From: Thermopolyspora flexuosa
Lineage (GTDB): Bacteria > Actinomycetota > Actinomycetes > Streptosporangiales > Streptosporangiaceae
Assembly (NCBI RefSeq): GCF_006716785.1
Contig: NZ_VFPQ01000001.1
Location: forward strand, 2,294,001-2,358,000
DNA: 64,000 bases
Direction: 5' to 3'
Shown here: positions 46,477 through 58,093 of the stretch, piece by piece
Layout: the number at the start of each line of letters is the position of its first letter
Position numbering within the stretch: position 1 is the first letter of the stretch
Program-made: the position numbers and the translations under genes
Notes under the pieces: generated by a model
Seen by the model: only the letters and a program-made list of their open reading frames with translations
What the model was told of the DNA's origin: nothing
Databases searched by the model: none

Positions 46477-47293
46477 AGCGAGCTTGCCCGCCGAGGGCTT
46501 GGACGAGGAACCTCAAGGACCGGTCGGTAAGGCGTTGCGGCTGTCGGCGGCGGACTCGCTGTCCCTCGGCAACGCCGTCTGCGGCTTCCTGGCCGTGTGC
46601 GTGCTCGCCTGGTCGGCGGTGACCCAGCTGCAGAGCGGGGCGCCGTTCCACCCCGACCAGCGCTACTTCGCCACCGCCGTGGTGCTGCTGCTGATCGGCG
46701 CCACCTGCGACCTGTTCGACGGGCTGGTCGCCCGCCGGTTCCGCGCCTCGGCGATGGGACCCGAGCTCGACAACCTCGCCGACGTGATCAGCTTCGGCTT
46801 CGCCCCCGCCTTCATGGTGGTGGCCTGGGCCGGCTTCTCGCACAAGCTGCCGCTGCCGATCGTGCTGCTCGCGGCCGGCTCGGTGCTGCTCGGCGGCGTG
46901 GTACGGCTCGCCCGGTTCGCCTGCATCAAGACCAAGAGCGGCGACTTCATGGGCCTGCCGATCCCGATGGGCGCGATGACCGTGGTGTCGATCGTGCTGC
47001 TCTTCGAGCCGTCCTACCTGACGATCACCGGGATCTTCCTCGTCGCCTGGCTCATGGTGAGCCGCATCGAGTACCCCAAGCCGAGGGGCCAGCTCGCCGC
47101 GGTGGTGTTCGCCTGGATCATGATCAACGTGGCCTGCCTCAGCATCTGGGCCGCGGATCTGCCGGGCGGCGACGAGCTGATCAAGGTGGGGGCGAGCATG
47201 CAGATCGCCCTGGTGGCCGCGATCCCGCTGCGCGTGCTGGTGTTCAAGCACGAGCAGCGCAAGGAGCGCCGCGCGGCGGAACGGGTCGGCTGA
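46463..47293 (+). CDS. pssA: Phosphatidylserine synthase (CDP-diacylglycerol-serine O-phosphatidyltransferase)
   Basis: PssA condenses CDP-diacylglycerol with serine. The 276-residue membrane protein has the CDP-alcohol phosphotransferase motif D-x2-D-G-x2-A-R-x8-G-x3-D-x3-D (CDLFDGLVARR followed by GPELDNLADV). About eight membrane segments follow and a basic tail (HEQRKERRAAE). The TTG at 46463 has AGGGGTGA eight bases upstream and overlaps the end of psd; no ATG or GTG lies nearby in frame, so TTG is the likely start. The pair psd-pssA is a common actinobacterial operon. Confidence 0.93.
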   Translation: MTAAEASLPAEGLDEEPQGPVGKALRLSAADSLSLGNAVCGFLAVCVLAWSAVTQLQSGAPFHPDQRYFATAVVLLLIGATCDLFDGLVARRFRASAMGPELDNLADVISFGFAPAFMVVAWAGFSHKLPLPIVLLAAGSVLLGGVVRLARFACIKTKSGDFMGLPIPMGAMTVVSIVLLFEPSYLTITGIFLVAWLMVSRIEYPKPRGQLAAVVFAWIMINVACLSIWAADLPGGDELIKVGASMQIALVAAIPLRVLVFKHEQRKERRAAERVG

Positions 47294-47393
47294 GCCGTAC
47301 CCGTCCCGGTCCGGGGCGCCCCAAGAAAGGATCTATCCACAGGTTCCGCGGATCCGGCTTCCACCCGGCCGCCCGGGCGCGTTGAATGGGGGC

Positions 47394-47696
47394 ATGGCCG
47401 CACCGACACGCGAGCACACGCGGACCTACTTCCTGGCCAAGCTCGCCAGGGAGCTGGAGGCGAGGGGTCTGGATGCGACCTTGCGCACGGACCCGCCGAC
47501 GCTGCGGATCACCGGCCCCGACGCGTCGATGGTCCGCGAGACCATCGACTGCGTCGCCCTCGCCGAGGGCTGGTTCTACCGGTGGTCCTGGGGAGAGGTG
47601 GTGGAGAGCACCGACAACCCGGGTGCGGCGGCCGACCGCATCCGCCACGTGCTCACCGCCACCGCACCCGCCCACGGGGAGCCGGGGCCGCGGTGA
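47394..47696 (+). CDS. Small protein of unknown function
   Basis: The 100-residue product is acidic-to-neutral and soluble, with no signal peptide or membrane segment. It has an N-terminal helix (TREHTRTYFLAKLARELEAR), a beta region (LDATLRTDPPTLRITGP) and an aromatic patch AEGWFYRWSWGEVVE. I do not recognise a family. The ATG at 47394 has GGGGG 1-5 bases upstream; an in-frame TTG at 47382 would add four residues. Codon usage fits a real gene. It follows pssA by 100 bases and ends before a strong hairpin. Confidence 0.6.
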   Translation: MAAPTREHTRTYFLAKLARELEARGLDATLRTDPPTLRITGPDASMVRETIDCVALAEGWFYRWSWGEVVESTDNPGAAADRIRHVLTATAPAHGEPGPR

Positions 47697-47700
47697 GGCG

Positions 47701-47747
47701 GCGCGGCGGTGGCCGGCCGGCGGTCCGGCCGCCACCCGCCGCCGCGC
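47701..47747. terminator. Hairpin between convergent genes
   Basis: A 9-bp outer stem (47701-47709 with 47739-47747) encloses a further GC-rich partial stem. It lies between the small gene (stop 47696) and the minus-strand MBL gene (stop 47785). Confidence 0.5.
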
Positions 47748-47784
47748 GCCGTGATCGGACGCGCCACAGAAGGTGCCGCCCGGC

Positions 47785-48441
47785 CTACCAGCCGCGGGCC
47801 TTCCACTCCGGAAGGGACGGGCGCTCGGCGCCGAGCGTGGTGTCCCGGCCGTGACCGGGGTAGACCCAGGTGTCGTCGGGCAGCCGGTCGAACACGCGCT
47901 CCACCACGTCGGTGAAGAGCTGCTCGAACCGCTTCGGGTCGCGGTCGGTGTTGCCGACCCCGCCGGGGAACAGCGAGTCGCCGGTGAACAGGTGCTGGTT
48001 CACGCCGCCGCCGTCGTACAGCAGGGCGATCGAGCCCGGCGTGTGCCCCCGCAGGTGGATCACCTCCAGGTGGGTCTCGCCGAGCGGGATGCGGTCGCCG
48101 TGCTCGACCGTCCGGGAGACCGGCACCGGCAGGTGCGGCGCGTCGAGCGGGTGGGCGACGACCTGGGCGCCGGTGGCCTTGGCCACCTCCTCCAGCGCCA
48201 TCCAGTGGTCCTGGTGCCGGTGGGTGGTGACGATCGTGCTGATCGGCCGGTCGCCGATGAGCCGGATCAGCCGGTCCGCCTCGGCGGCGGCGTCGATGAG
48301 CAGCCCGTCGCCGGTCCGGTTGCAGCGCAGCAGGTAGGCGTTGTTCTCGAAGTCGCCCACCTCGATCTTGGTGATCGTCACGTCGGCGAGCTCCCGCACG
48401 TCCGGCGGCCCGCCCTGCGTGACGTTCCCGGTGTAGCTCAC
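47785..48441 (-). CDS. MBL-fold hydrolase (glyoxalase-II-like)
   Basis: The 218-residue protein has the metal motif THRHQDHWMA, HLRGHTPGSIAL, HLFTGDSLFPGGVGNTD and YPGHGRDTTLG, the standard set of the glyoxalase II-like hydrolases. Such enzymes cleave thioesters, but the substrate is not known. The GTG at 48441 is chosen because GGGAGCAG lies upstream at about 6 bases and the sequence before it is not conserved in character. It is divergent from uvrA across about 310 bases, an arrangement I recall from other actinobacteria. Confidence 0.87.
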   Translation of the reverse strand: MSYTGNVTQGGPPDVRELADVTITKIEVGDFENNAYLLRCNRTGDGLLIDAAAEADRLIRLIGDRPISTIVTTHRHQDHWMALEEVAKATGAQVVAHPLDAPHLPVPVSRTVEHGDRIPLGETHLEVIHLRGHTPGSIALLYDGGGVNQHLFTGDSLFPGGVGNTDRDPKRFEQLFTDVVERVFDRLPDDTWVYPGHGRDTTLGAERPSLPEWKARGW

Positions 48442-48751
48442 TGGCCTGCTCCCTTCTGCTCTCTCAGGCGCTCCGCGGCCGCACCCCGCGGCATCCCCGT
48501 CCATCATGCCCCGGAGCCGTCGGGTAAGTTCGCACGCATGTTCGGTCGGTTTCCCGGGATCCGGCCATGATCCCGGAGCGGAGCACATACCCTAGGTGAA
48601 CGGGACCCGGCGAGGGGCACCGGGTCGGGGCATCGGGCGCCGCAGCGCCGTCCGGAAGCGCCAACCGGAAATGTCGGTCGCCCTGGCTACCATGCGCCGG
48701 GTGACGCCCTTGCCGCTACAGACAATCGGACTCGAGCTCGACGGGACGACC
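48442..48751. other. Divergent intergenic region before uvrA, 310 bases
   Basis: The uvrA frame is open through much of it (from 48596), but UvrA-like sequence begins only at 48752. No SOS (LexA) box of the actinobacterial type was seen. I see nothing else. Confidence 0.4.
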
Positions 48752-51592
<2,841 letters not shown>

Positions 51593-51634
51593 GCACGCCC
51601 GCCGCGGCGCGGGCCGGTGTCTCCCGGACGCTTC

Positions 51635-51698
51635 ACGGCCCCGGCGCACGGCGGTGGCGGCGCGTCCGCGCGCCCGCCTGCCCGCGCTCCGGGGCCGT
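51635..51698 (+). terminator. Long-loop hairpin after uvrA
   Basis: A perfect 10-bp stem (51635-51644 with 51689-51698) with a structured loop of about 44 nt lies 43 bases after the uvrA stop. Confidence 0.45.
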
Positions 51699-51721
51699 CG
51701 CCGTCAACCCCGGAACACGAA

Positions 51722-51757
51722 CGTGATCACGGATTCTTAACCTTTTCTAAGGAAAAG
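51722..51757 (+). promoter_or_regulatory. Two palindromes upstream of the Rieske gene
   Basis: CGTGATCACG (51722-51731, perfect palindrome) and CTTTTC-TAAG-GAAAAG (51742-51757) lie in an AT-rich patch 40-75 bases before the Rieske start, where a promoter would be expected. They are candidate operator sites with no regulator identified. Confidence 0.4.
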
Positions 51758-51797
51758 CCGGGCAGGGCACTCCGCCTGGTGCGGTTCACTGAACTCC

Positions 51798-52283
51798 ATG
51801 ACTGAGAGCACGAGCGAGACACGGCGCAGGGTGATCGTCGCCGGGGCCGGGCTCACCGGCCTTGCGGCACTTGTGGCGGCCTGTGGCGGCGGCGGGACGG
51901 ACTCCGCCGGTTCGTCGCAGGCGGCCGGTACGGGGGGCGCCGAGGCGGGCTCCGGCGGCTCCTCCGGCGGCGGGTCGGGTGGCTCCGGTGGCGCGTCGGG
52001 TGCGCTCGCCAGGACCTCCGACATCCCGGTCGGCGGCGGCAAGGTGTTCCAGGACCGGCAGGTCGTGATCGTCCAGCCGACCGAGGGCCAGTTCAAGGCG
52101 TACGACGCGCTCTGCACCCACCAGGGCTGCCCGGTGGACCGCGTCGCCGACGGCGCGATCATCTGCCCCTGCCACAACAGCCGGTTCAGCGTCGCGGACG
52201 GCTCCCCGCAGCAGGGCCCGGCGACCCAGCCGCTCGCCGAGAAGCAGATCACCGTGAACGGCGACGAGATCACGCTGTCCTGA
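51798..52283 (+). CDS. Rieske [2Fe-2S] lipoprotein
   Basis: The 161-residue protein has a twin-arginine-type signal (RRRVIVAGAG) that runs into a lipobox ending LVAAC, so it is probably exported folded by Tat and lipid-anchored. A Gly/Ser-rich linker covers about 30-67. The Rieske domain carries both cluster motifs, CTHQGCPV and CPCHNSRF, each with its Cys and His. It is much shorter than a cytochrome bc1 Rieske protein and there is no cytochrome gene nearby, so it is an orphan redox protein of unknown partner. The ATG at 51798 is preferred. Confidence 0.9.
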   Translation: MTESTSETRRRVIVAGAGLTGLAALVAACGGGGTDSAGSSQAAGTGGAEAGSGGSSGGGSGGSGGASGALARTSDIPVGGGKVFQDRQVVIVQPTEGQFKAYDALCTHQGCPVDRVADGAIICPCHNSRFSVADGSPQQGPATQPLAEKQITVNGDEITLS

Positions 52284-52380
52284 TATTTGCCCTATCCCGT
52301 GCGGTGTTTGGTCTTGGGCAGAGCCCCGAACGGCAAGTCCCTCTGCAGGGCCGTGATGCCGACAGGCGCAGGGGGACGTC

Positions 52381-54933
52381 GTGGCGACTTCGCCGTACGG
52401 GTCGATCTTCGATGAGGAACCCTTCCGCGATTTCGACCTGCTGACCGGCGGGTCGCCCGGCGGCCAGGACACCTGGCCGCCGGGCCGCCCCGGCGTTCAC
52501 CGGGTGGACATCGCCCGGCTGTTCAGCGAGGCCGCCCGAGGCCTGCTGCACCGCGCGGCCCGCTTCGCCACCGAACGCGGCGCGCCCGACCTGGACGTGC
52601 TCGACCTGCTCGTCGCCGCGATCGAGGAGGAGCCCACCCGCACCCTGCTGCGCGAGGCGGGGGCCGACCGCGAGGAGCTCGCCGAGCGCATCGCCGCCGC
52701 CCTCCCGCCCGGCGACGGGGACGGCACGCCGCCCGCGACGCTCAGCCCCACCGCCAAGCGCGCCTTCCTCGACGCCCAGCGCATCGCCCGCGCGCTCCGC
52801 TCCTCCTACATCGGCCCCGAGCACCTGCTGCTCGCCCTCGCCGCGAACCCGGCCTCGTCCGCCGCCCGGGTGCTGGAGGCCGCCGGCGCGGGCGCCGACC
52901 GGATCCGCGAGACGGTGCTCGGCTCCGGGCTCATCCCCGAGCCCGGCTCCGCGCCGCCGCCGCGCACCACCACCCCCACCCTCGACGCCTACGGCCACGA
53001 CCTCACCGAACGGGCCCGGCAGGGCGACCTCGACCCGGTCATCGGCCGCGAGGACGAGATCGAGCAGGTGATCGAGGTGCTCTCCCGGCGGCACCGCGAC
53101 CGGCCGCTGCTCGTGGGCGAGCCCGGCGTCGGCAGGCGGGCGATCGTCGCGGCGATCGCCCAGCGCGTGGTCAACGGCGCCGTCCCCGAGCCGCTGCGCG
53201 GCGCCCGGATCGTCGCGCTCGACGTGCCCGCCCTGCTCGGCGGCCCGGAACGGCGCGGCGAGGCCGCCGAACGGGTCGCCCGGCTGCTGGAGGAGATCCG
53301 CACCTGCGGCGAGCGCCTGCTGCTGTTCGTCGCCGACCTGCACGCCGTGCTCGGCCCGCAGGCGGACACCCCGCTGTGGCCCGTCCTCGCCCGCTCCGAC
53401 CTGCCGCTGATCGCCGCGACCACGCCCGACGGCCACCGCGCCGTGCTCGCCGCCGACCCGGCCGCCGCGGACCGCTTCCAGCCGGTCCCGGTGCGCGAGC
53501 CGGGCGTGGTGGAGACCGTCGGCATCCTGTCCTGCCTGCGCGACCGGTACGAGGCGCACCACCAGGTGCGGATCACCGAGGACGCGCTCGACGCCGCCGC
53601 CGAGCTCGCCGACCGCTTCCTGTCCGGCCGGTCCCTGCCCGGCAAGGCGGTCGAGCTGCTCGACCAGGCGTGCGCCCGGGTACGGCTGCGCGCGCTCACC
53701 CCCGGCCCCGAGGCGCTGCGCCTGGAGGAGCGGCTCGACGAGCTGCGCCGCGAGCGCGACCAGGCGGTCGCCGGCGAGGACTACGAGCGCGCCCAGGAGC
53801 TGCGCCACCACATCGACCTGCTGTGGCCGCGGCTGCAGGAGGCCCGCCGCGGCACGGTCCCGGAGCCGCGGGTCACCGTGCGCGACGTCGCCGAGATCGT
53901 CGCCCGGCACACCGGCATCCCCGCCGCCCGCCTCGCCGAGGGGGAGCGGAGCCGCCTGCTCGGCCTGGAACGGTGCCTGCACGAGCGCGTGGTCGGCCAG
54001 CAGGAGGCGGTGCGGGCGGTCGCCGACGCGGTACGGCGGGCCCGGGCCGGCCTCGGCGACCCGCACCGGCCGATCGGCGCGTTCCTGTTCGCCGGCCCGC
54101 CCGGGGTGGGCCGGGGCGAGCTGGCCCGCGCCCTCGCGACGGCGCTGTTCGGCGGCGAGGAGCACCTCGTGCGCATCGACCTGAGCGCCTACCGGGAGGC
54201 GGCCGACGCGGCCCGGCTGCTCGGCACCGCGCCCGGCGGCCCGGACGGCGGCAGAGCCGGGGACGTGGCGGACGCGGCCACGGGAACCCTCGGCGAGGCG
54301 ATGCGCCACCGGCCGCACGCGGTGCTCCTCCTCGACCGCGCCGACGAGGCCCACCCCGAGGTGCGCGCCGCGCTCGCCGACGCCCTGCGGCGCGCCCGGC
54401 CCCGGGCGGACCTGGCCCGCGCGATCGTCATCCTCACCGCGACCACGGCCGCCCACCCCGCCGGCGGCGACCCCGCCGAGGCGCGCCGGGCGGTCGTCGC
54501 GGAGCTGCGCCGCAGGCTCGGGCCGGACCTGGTGGACCGCGCGGACGCGCTCGACGAGATCGTGCTCTTCCGCCCGCTGGACCGCGCCGAGGTCCTGCGC
54601 ATCACCGAGATGGCGCTGGAGCCGCTGTGCCGCCGCCTGCGCGCGCACAACATCACCCTGGAGATCGCCGACCCGGTCGTGGCCTGGCTCGCCGACCGCG
54701 GCCACACCCCGGAGCACGGGGCCCGGCCGCTGCGCCGTACCGTGCGGCGGGAGCTGGAGGACCGGATCGCCGGGCTGCTGCTCGCCGGGCAGATCGGCCC
54801 GGGCGACACCGTGGTGGTCGGCACCGAGGACGGCGAGCTCGACATCCAGGTCCGCCTCCCGCAGCCGTCCGCCGACCGGCCCGCGCCCCCGGGACGCGCC
54901 GGCGAGCAGGAGCCGCTCACCGCCGGTACCTGA
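52381..54933 (+). CDS. ClpC/Hsp100-like protein with both ATPase sites degraded (pseudo-unfoldase)
   Basis: The 850-residue protein has the full ClpC layout: N-terminal Clp repeats (about 45-185), NBD1 (about 205-400), a middle UVR-type helix (ERDQAVAGEDYERAQELRHH, about 458-477), NBD2 (about 520-690) and a C-terminal small domain with GARPLRR. Neither ATPase site looks functional. Walker A reads GEPGVGRR (246-253) and GPPGVGRG (572-579), with Arg for the essential Lys in both. Walker B is LFVADLH (Asp to Ala318, Glu to Asp319) and LLLDRADEAHP (Glu to Arg653). The pore-loop aromatic residues and the ClpP-binding tripeptide are absent. It probably binds partners without unfolding them. The GTG at 52381 has AGGGGGA upstream. 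Confidence 0.9.
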   Translation: MATSPYGSIFDEEPFRDFDLLTGGSPGGQDTWPPGRPGVHRVDIARLFSEAARGLLHRAARFATERGAPDLDVLDLLVAAIEEEPTRTLLREAGADREELAERIAAALPPGDGDGTPPATLSPTAKRAFLDAQRIARALRSSYIGPEHLLLALAANPASSAARVLEAAGAGADRIRETVLGSGLIPEPGSAPPPRTTTPTLDAYGHDLTERARQGDLDPVIGREDEIEQVIEVLSRRHRDRPLLVGEPGVGRRAIVAAIAQRVVNGAVPEPLRGARIVALDVPALLGGPERRGEAAERVARLLEEIRTCGERLLLFVADLHAVLGPQADTPLWPVLARSDLPLIAATTPDGHRAVLAADPAAADRFQPVPVREPGVVETVGILSCLRDRYEAHHQVRITEDALDAAAELADRFLSGRSLPGKAVELLDQACARVRLRALTPGPEALRLEERLDELRRERDQAVAGEDYERAQELRHHIDLLWPRLQEARRGTVPEPRVTVRDVAEIVARHTGIPAARLAEGERSRLLGLERCLHERVVGQQEAVRAVADAVRRARAGLGDPHRPIGAFLFAGPPGVGRGELARALATALFGGEEHLVRIDLSAYREAADAARLLGTAPGGPDGGRAGDVADAATGTLGEAMRHRPHAVLLLDRADEAHPEVRAALADALRRARPRADLARAIVILTATTAAHPAGGDPAEARRAVVAELRRRLGPDLVDRADALDEIVLFRPLDRAEVLRITEMALEPLCRRLRAHNITLEIADPVVAWLADRGHTPEHGARPLRRTVRRELEDRIAGLLLAGQIGPGDTVVVGTEDGELDIQVRLPQPSADRPAPPGRAGEQEPLTAGT

Positions 54934-54987
54934 CCGGCCTCCGGCATGATCGAGCGGCCCGGGTGACCGGCCGGTAGGCTTGCATGC

Positions 54988-56964
54988 GTGGCGAACGCGG
55001 GAGTTTCCAGGGCATCCGGCACCCCCAGGGGCCCGGCCTCCTACCGGCCTGCCCCCGGCTCGATCCCCGAGTCGCCCGGCGTCTACCGCTTCCGCGACGA
55101 GCACGGCCGGGTGATCTACGTGGGCAAGGCGAAGAACCTGCGCCAACGGCTCAACTCGTACTTCGCCGACTTCGCCGGGCTGCACCCGCGCACCCAGACC
55201 ATGCTCACCACCGCCACCGGCGTCGACTGGACGGTGGTGAACACCGAGGTCGAGGCGCTGCAGCTCGAGTACTCCTGGATCAAGGAGTACGACCCGCGGT
55301 TCAACGTCAAGTACCGGGACGACAAGTCCTACCCGTACCTCGCGGTCACCATGGGCGAGGAGTTCCCCCGGGTCATGGTGATGCGCGGGGCCAAGCAGAA
55401 GGGCACCCGCTACTTCGGCCCGTACTCGCACGCCTGGGCGATCCGCGAGACCGTCGACCTGCTGCTGCGGGTGTTCCCGGTGCGCACCTGCTCGCCCGGC
55501 GTGTTCCGGCGCTCGGCGCGGATCGGCCGGCCGTGCCTGCTCGGCGACATCGGCAAGTGCTCGGCCCCCTGCGTCGGCCGGGTCACCCCCGAGGAGCACC
55601 GCGCGATCGCCGAGGACTTCTGCGACTTCATGTCCGGCAGCACCGCCCGGTTCATCAAGCGGCTGGAGCGCGAGATGTTCGAGGCCGCGGCGGTCGAGGA
55701 GTTCGAGCGCGCCGCCCGGCTGCGCGACGACGTCCAGGCGCTGCGCAGGGCGCTGGAGAAGCAGGCGGTGGTGCTCGGCGACGGCACCGACTGCGACGTG
55801 ATCGCGTTCGCCGAGGACGCGCTGGAGGCCGCGGTGCAGGTGTTCTACGTGCGTGACGGGCGCATCCGCGGCCGGCGCGGCTGGGTGGTCGACAAGATCG
55901 AGGAGGTCGGCACCGCCGAGCTCGTCGAACGCTTCCTGCTCCAGATGTACGGCGACGCCGCCCCCGAGGCGCTGCCCCGCGAGGTGCTCGTGCCCGCCGA
56001 GCCGCCCGACCGGGCCGCGCTCGCCGACCTGCTCAGCGAGCGGCGCGGCGCCCGGGTGGAGATCCGGGTGCCCCGGCGCGGCGACAAGAAGACCCTGCTG
56101 GAGACCGTGGCGCGCAACGCCGAGGAGGCGCTCGCCCAGCACAAGCTGCGCCGCGCCGGCGACCTGACCGCGCGCAGCCGCGCCCTGGAGGAGATCGCCG
56201 AGGCCCTCGACCTCGACCAGGCGCCGCTGCGCATCGAGTGCTACGACGTCTCCCACACCCAGGGCAGCGACGTGGTCGCCTCGATGGTGGTGTTCGAGGA
56301 CGGCCTGCCCCGCAAGAGCGAGTACCGCCGCTTCTCCATCCGCGGCCTCGCCGGGCAGGGCGACGTCGCCTCCATCCACGAGGTGATCACCCGCCGGTTC
56401 CGCCGCTACCTGGAGGAGCGCTCCTCCGTCGGGGAGCTGTCCGCGGACGGCGCCGCCGCCCCGGTCGGCGAGCCGATCGACCCGGAGACCGGCAAGCCGC
56501 GCAAGTTCGCCTACCCGCCGAACCTCGTCGTGGTCGACGGCGGCCCGGCCCAGGCGGCCGCGGCCCGCCGCGCCCTCGACGAGCTCGGCGTCACCGACGT
56601 CGCGGTGTGCGGGCTGGCCAAGCGCCTGGAGGAGGTGTGGCTGCCCGGGGACGACCAGCCGGTGATCCTGCCCCGCGCCAGCGAGGGCCTGTACCTGCTG
56701 CAACGGGTCCGTGACGAGGCGCACCGGTTCGCCATCACCTACCATCGGGCCAAGCGCTCCAAGAACCTGACCGAGAGCGCGCTGGACGGTATCGTCGGCC
56801 TGGGGCCGGCGCGCAAGCAGGCGCTGCTGCGGCACTTCGGCTCGGTGAAGCGGCTCCGGGCCGCCACCGCCGACCAGATCCGCGAGGTGCCCGGGATCGG
56901 CCCGGCCACGGCGGAGGCGATCGTGGCGGCGCTCGCCAAGAGCTCGAAGGGGGACGAGACGTGA
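54988..56964 (+). CDS. uvrC: Excinuclease ABC subunit C
   Basis: UvrC makes both incisions around UvrB-bound damage. The 658-residue protein has the N-terminal GIY-YIG nuclease ([20 protein letters not shown]), the cysteine-rich [22 protein letters not shown] region, a UVR helix ([20 protein letters not shown]), the C-terminal RNase H-like nuclease ([28 protein letters not shown]), and helix-hairpin-helix motifs at the end. The GTG at 54988 has no strong ribosome-binding site. The stop overlaps the rapZ start (GTGA). Confidence 0.96.
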   Translation: MANAGVSRASGTPRGPASYRPAPGSIPESPGVYRFRDEHGRVIYVGKAKNLRQRLNSYFADFAGLHPRTQTMLTTATGVDWTVVNTEVEALQLEYSWIKEYDPRFNVKYRDDKSYPYLAVTMGEEFPRVMVMRGAKQKGTRYFGPYSHAWAIRETVDLLLRVFPVRTCSPGVFRRSARIGRPCLLGDIGKCSAPCVGRVTPEEHRAIAEDFCDFMSGSTARFIKRLEREMFEAAAVEEFERAARLRDDVQALRRALEKQAVVLGDGTDCDVIAFAEDALEAAVQVFYVRDGRIRGRRGWVVDKIEEVGTAELVERFLLQMYGDAAPEALPREVLVPAEPPDRAALADLLSERRGARVEIRVPRRGDKKTLLETVARNAEEALAQHKLRRAGDLTARSRALEEIAEALDLDQAPLRIECYDVSHTQGSDVVASMVVFEDGLPRKSEYRRFSIRGLAGQGDVASIHEVITRRFRRYLEERSSVGELSADGAAAPVGEPIDPETGKPRKFAYPPNLVVVDGGPAQAAAARRALDELGVTDVAVCGLAKRLEEVWLPGDDQPVILPRASEGLYLLQRVRDEAHRFAITYHRAKRSKNLTESALDGIVGLGPARKQALLRHFGSVKRLRAATADQIREVPGIGPATAEAIVAALAKSSKGDET

Positions 56965-57923
56965 GTTCGCCACACCCGGGTCGAGATCGGAACGCCACGG
57001 ACGTGGGCCCGCCCGCCCCGGAGGAGAAGGACCGTTCCACCGGGCGTTCCGGTAAGCAGGGCGCGGGCCACTCGCTCGTCGTCGTCACCGGCATGTCCGG
57101 CGCCGGGCGCAGCACGGCCGCCAAGGCGCTGGAGGACCTCGGCTGGTTCGTGATCGACAACCTGCCGCCGGGGCTGCTGTTCGCGATGGCCGAGGAGGCG
57201 GGCAAGGTCAACCTCGCCGCCGACCGCGTCGCGGCCGTCGTGGACGTGCGCAGCCTCGCCTTCACCACCGACCTGCACGCCGCCATCGCCGAGCTGCAGG
57301 ACCGCGGCGTGGAGGTGCGGGTGGTGTTCCTGGAGGCGAGCGACGAGGAGCTGGTGCGCCGGTTCGAGGCGGTGCGCCGCCCGCACCCGCTGCAGGGCGA
57401 CGGCCGCGTCGTCGACGGCATCGCCAAGGAGCGCGGCATCCTGCGCGAGGTGCGCGCCCACGCCGACCTGGTGATCGACACCTCCGGGCTCAACGTGCAC
57501 GAGCTGCGCCGCAAGATCGTCTCGTTCTTCGGCGGCGGCGCCCGGCCCGGCCTCCTGCTCACCATCGTCTCCTTCGGCTACAAGTACGGCCTGCCGGTCG
57601 ACGCCGACCTCGTGGTGGACTGCCGCTTCCTGCCCAACCCGCACTGGGTGCCCGAGCTGCGGCCCATGACCGGCCGGGACGCGCCCGTGCGCGACTACGT
57701 GCTCGGCAGGCCGGGGGCGAAGGAGTTCCTCGACGCCTACGAGGAGGTCCTCGGCGTCGTGGCCGACGGTTACGTGCGCGAGGGCAAGAACTACGCCGTG
57801 CTCGCGGTCGGCTGCACCGGGGGTAAGCACCGCAGCGTGGCCATCGCCGAGCAGCTCGCCGTACGGCTGCGCGAACGCGGCATGGAGGTGCAGGTGACCC
57901 ACCGGGACGTGGGCCGCGAGTGA
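56961..57923 (+). CDS. rapZ: RapZ-family P-loop nucleotide-binding protein
   Basis: In E. coli RapZ binds small RNAs and adjusts GlmS, hence amino-sugar synthesis. The actinobacterial role is not established. The 320-residue protein starts with about 35 disordered residues and then the P-loop GMSGAGRST, with Arg in place of Lys at the usual position, followed by [11 protein letters not shown]. The C-terminal domain has [33 protein letters not shown] and [12 protein letters not shown], the conserved RNA-binding half. It is coupled to uvrC and precedes yvcK and whiA, the classic order. Confidence 0.93.
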   Translation: MSSPHPGRDRNATDVGPPAPEEKDRSTGRSGKQGAGHSLVVVTGMSGAGRSTAAKALEDLGWFVIDNLPPGLLFAMAEEAGKVNLAADRVAAVVDVRSLAFTTDLHAAIAELQDRGVEVRVVFLEASDEELVRRFEAVRRPHPLQGDGRVVDGIAKERGILREVRAHADLVIDTSGLNVHELRRKIVSFFGGGARPGLLLTIVSFGYKYGLPVDADLVVDCRFLPNPHWVPELRPMTGRDAPVRDYVLGRPGAKEFLDAYEEVLGVVADGYVREGKNYAVLAVGCTGGKHRSVAIAEQLAVRLRERGMEVQVTHRDVGRE

Positions 57924-58093
57924 CCGCAGGACGCCAGGGCGACCTGTGGGCTGCGACCGGCCGGGTCCGGCCGGGCCGCGGGTGACACCGGCCGCGGCGA
58001 GGGCGGCCGGAGCCGGTCCGGACCACTCCGGACGCCCGGCGGGGCCGCGGGGGCCCGGCGCGAGATCGTCAACGGTGACGTGGTGAGGGTGAG

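Noticed and set aside
52270-56973. An open frame of about 1,567 codons on the minus strand
   Set aside because: It covers the ClpC-like and uvrC genes in antisense. The product is a repetitive mix of Arg, Gly, Ala and Pro with no domain, as expected for the antisense of high-GC genes.
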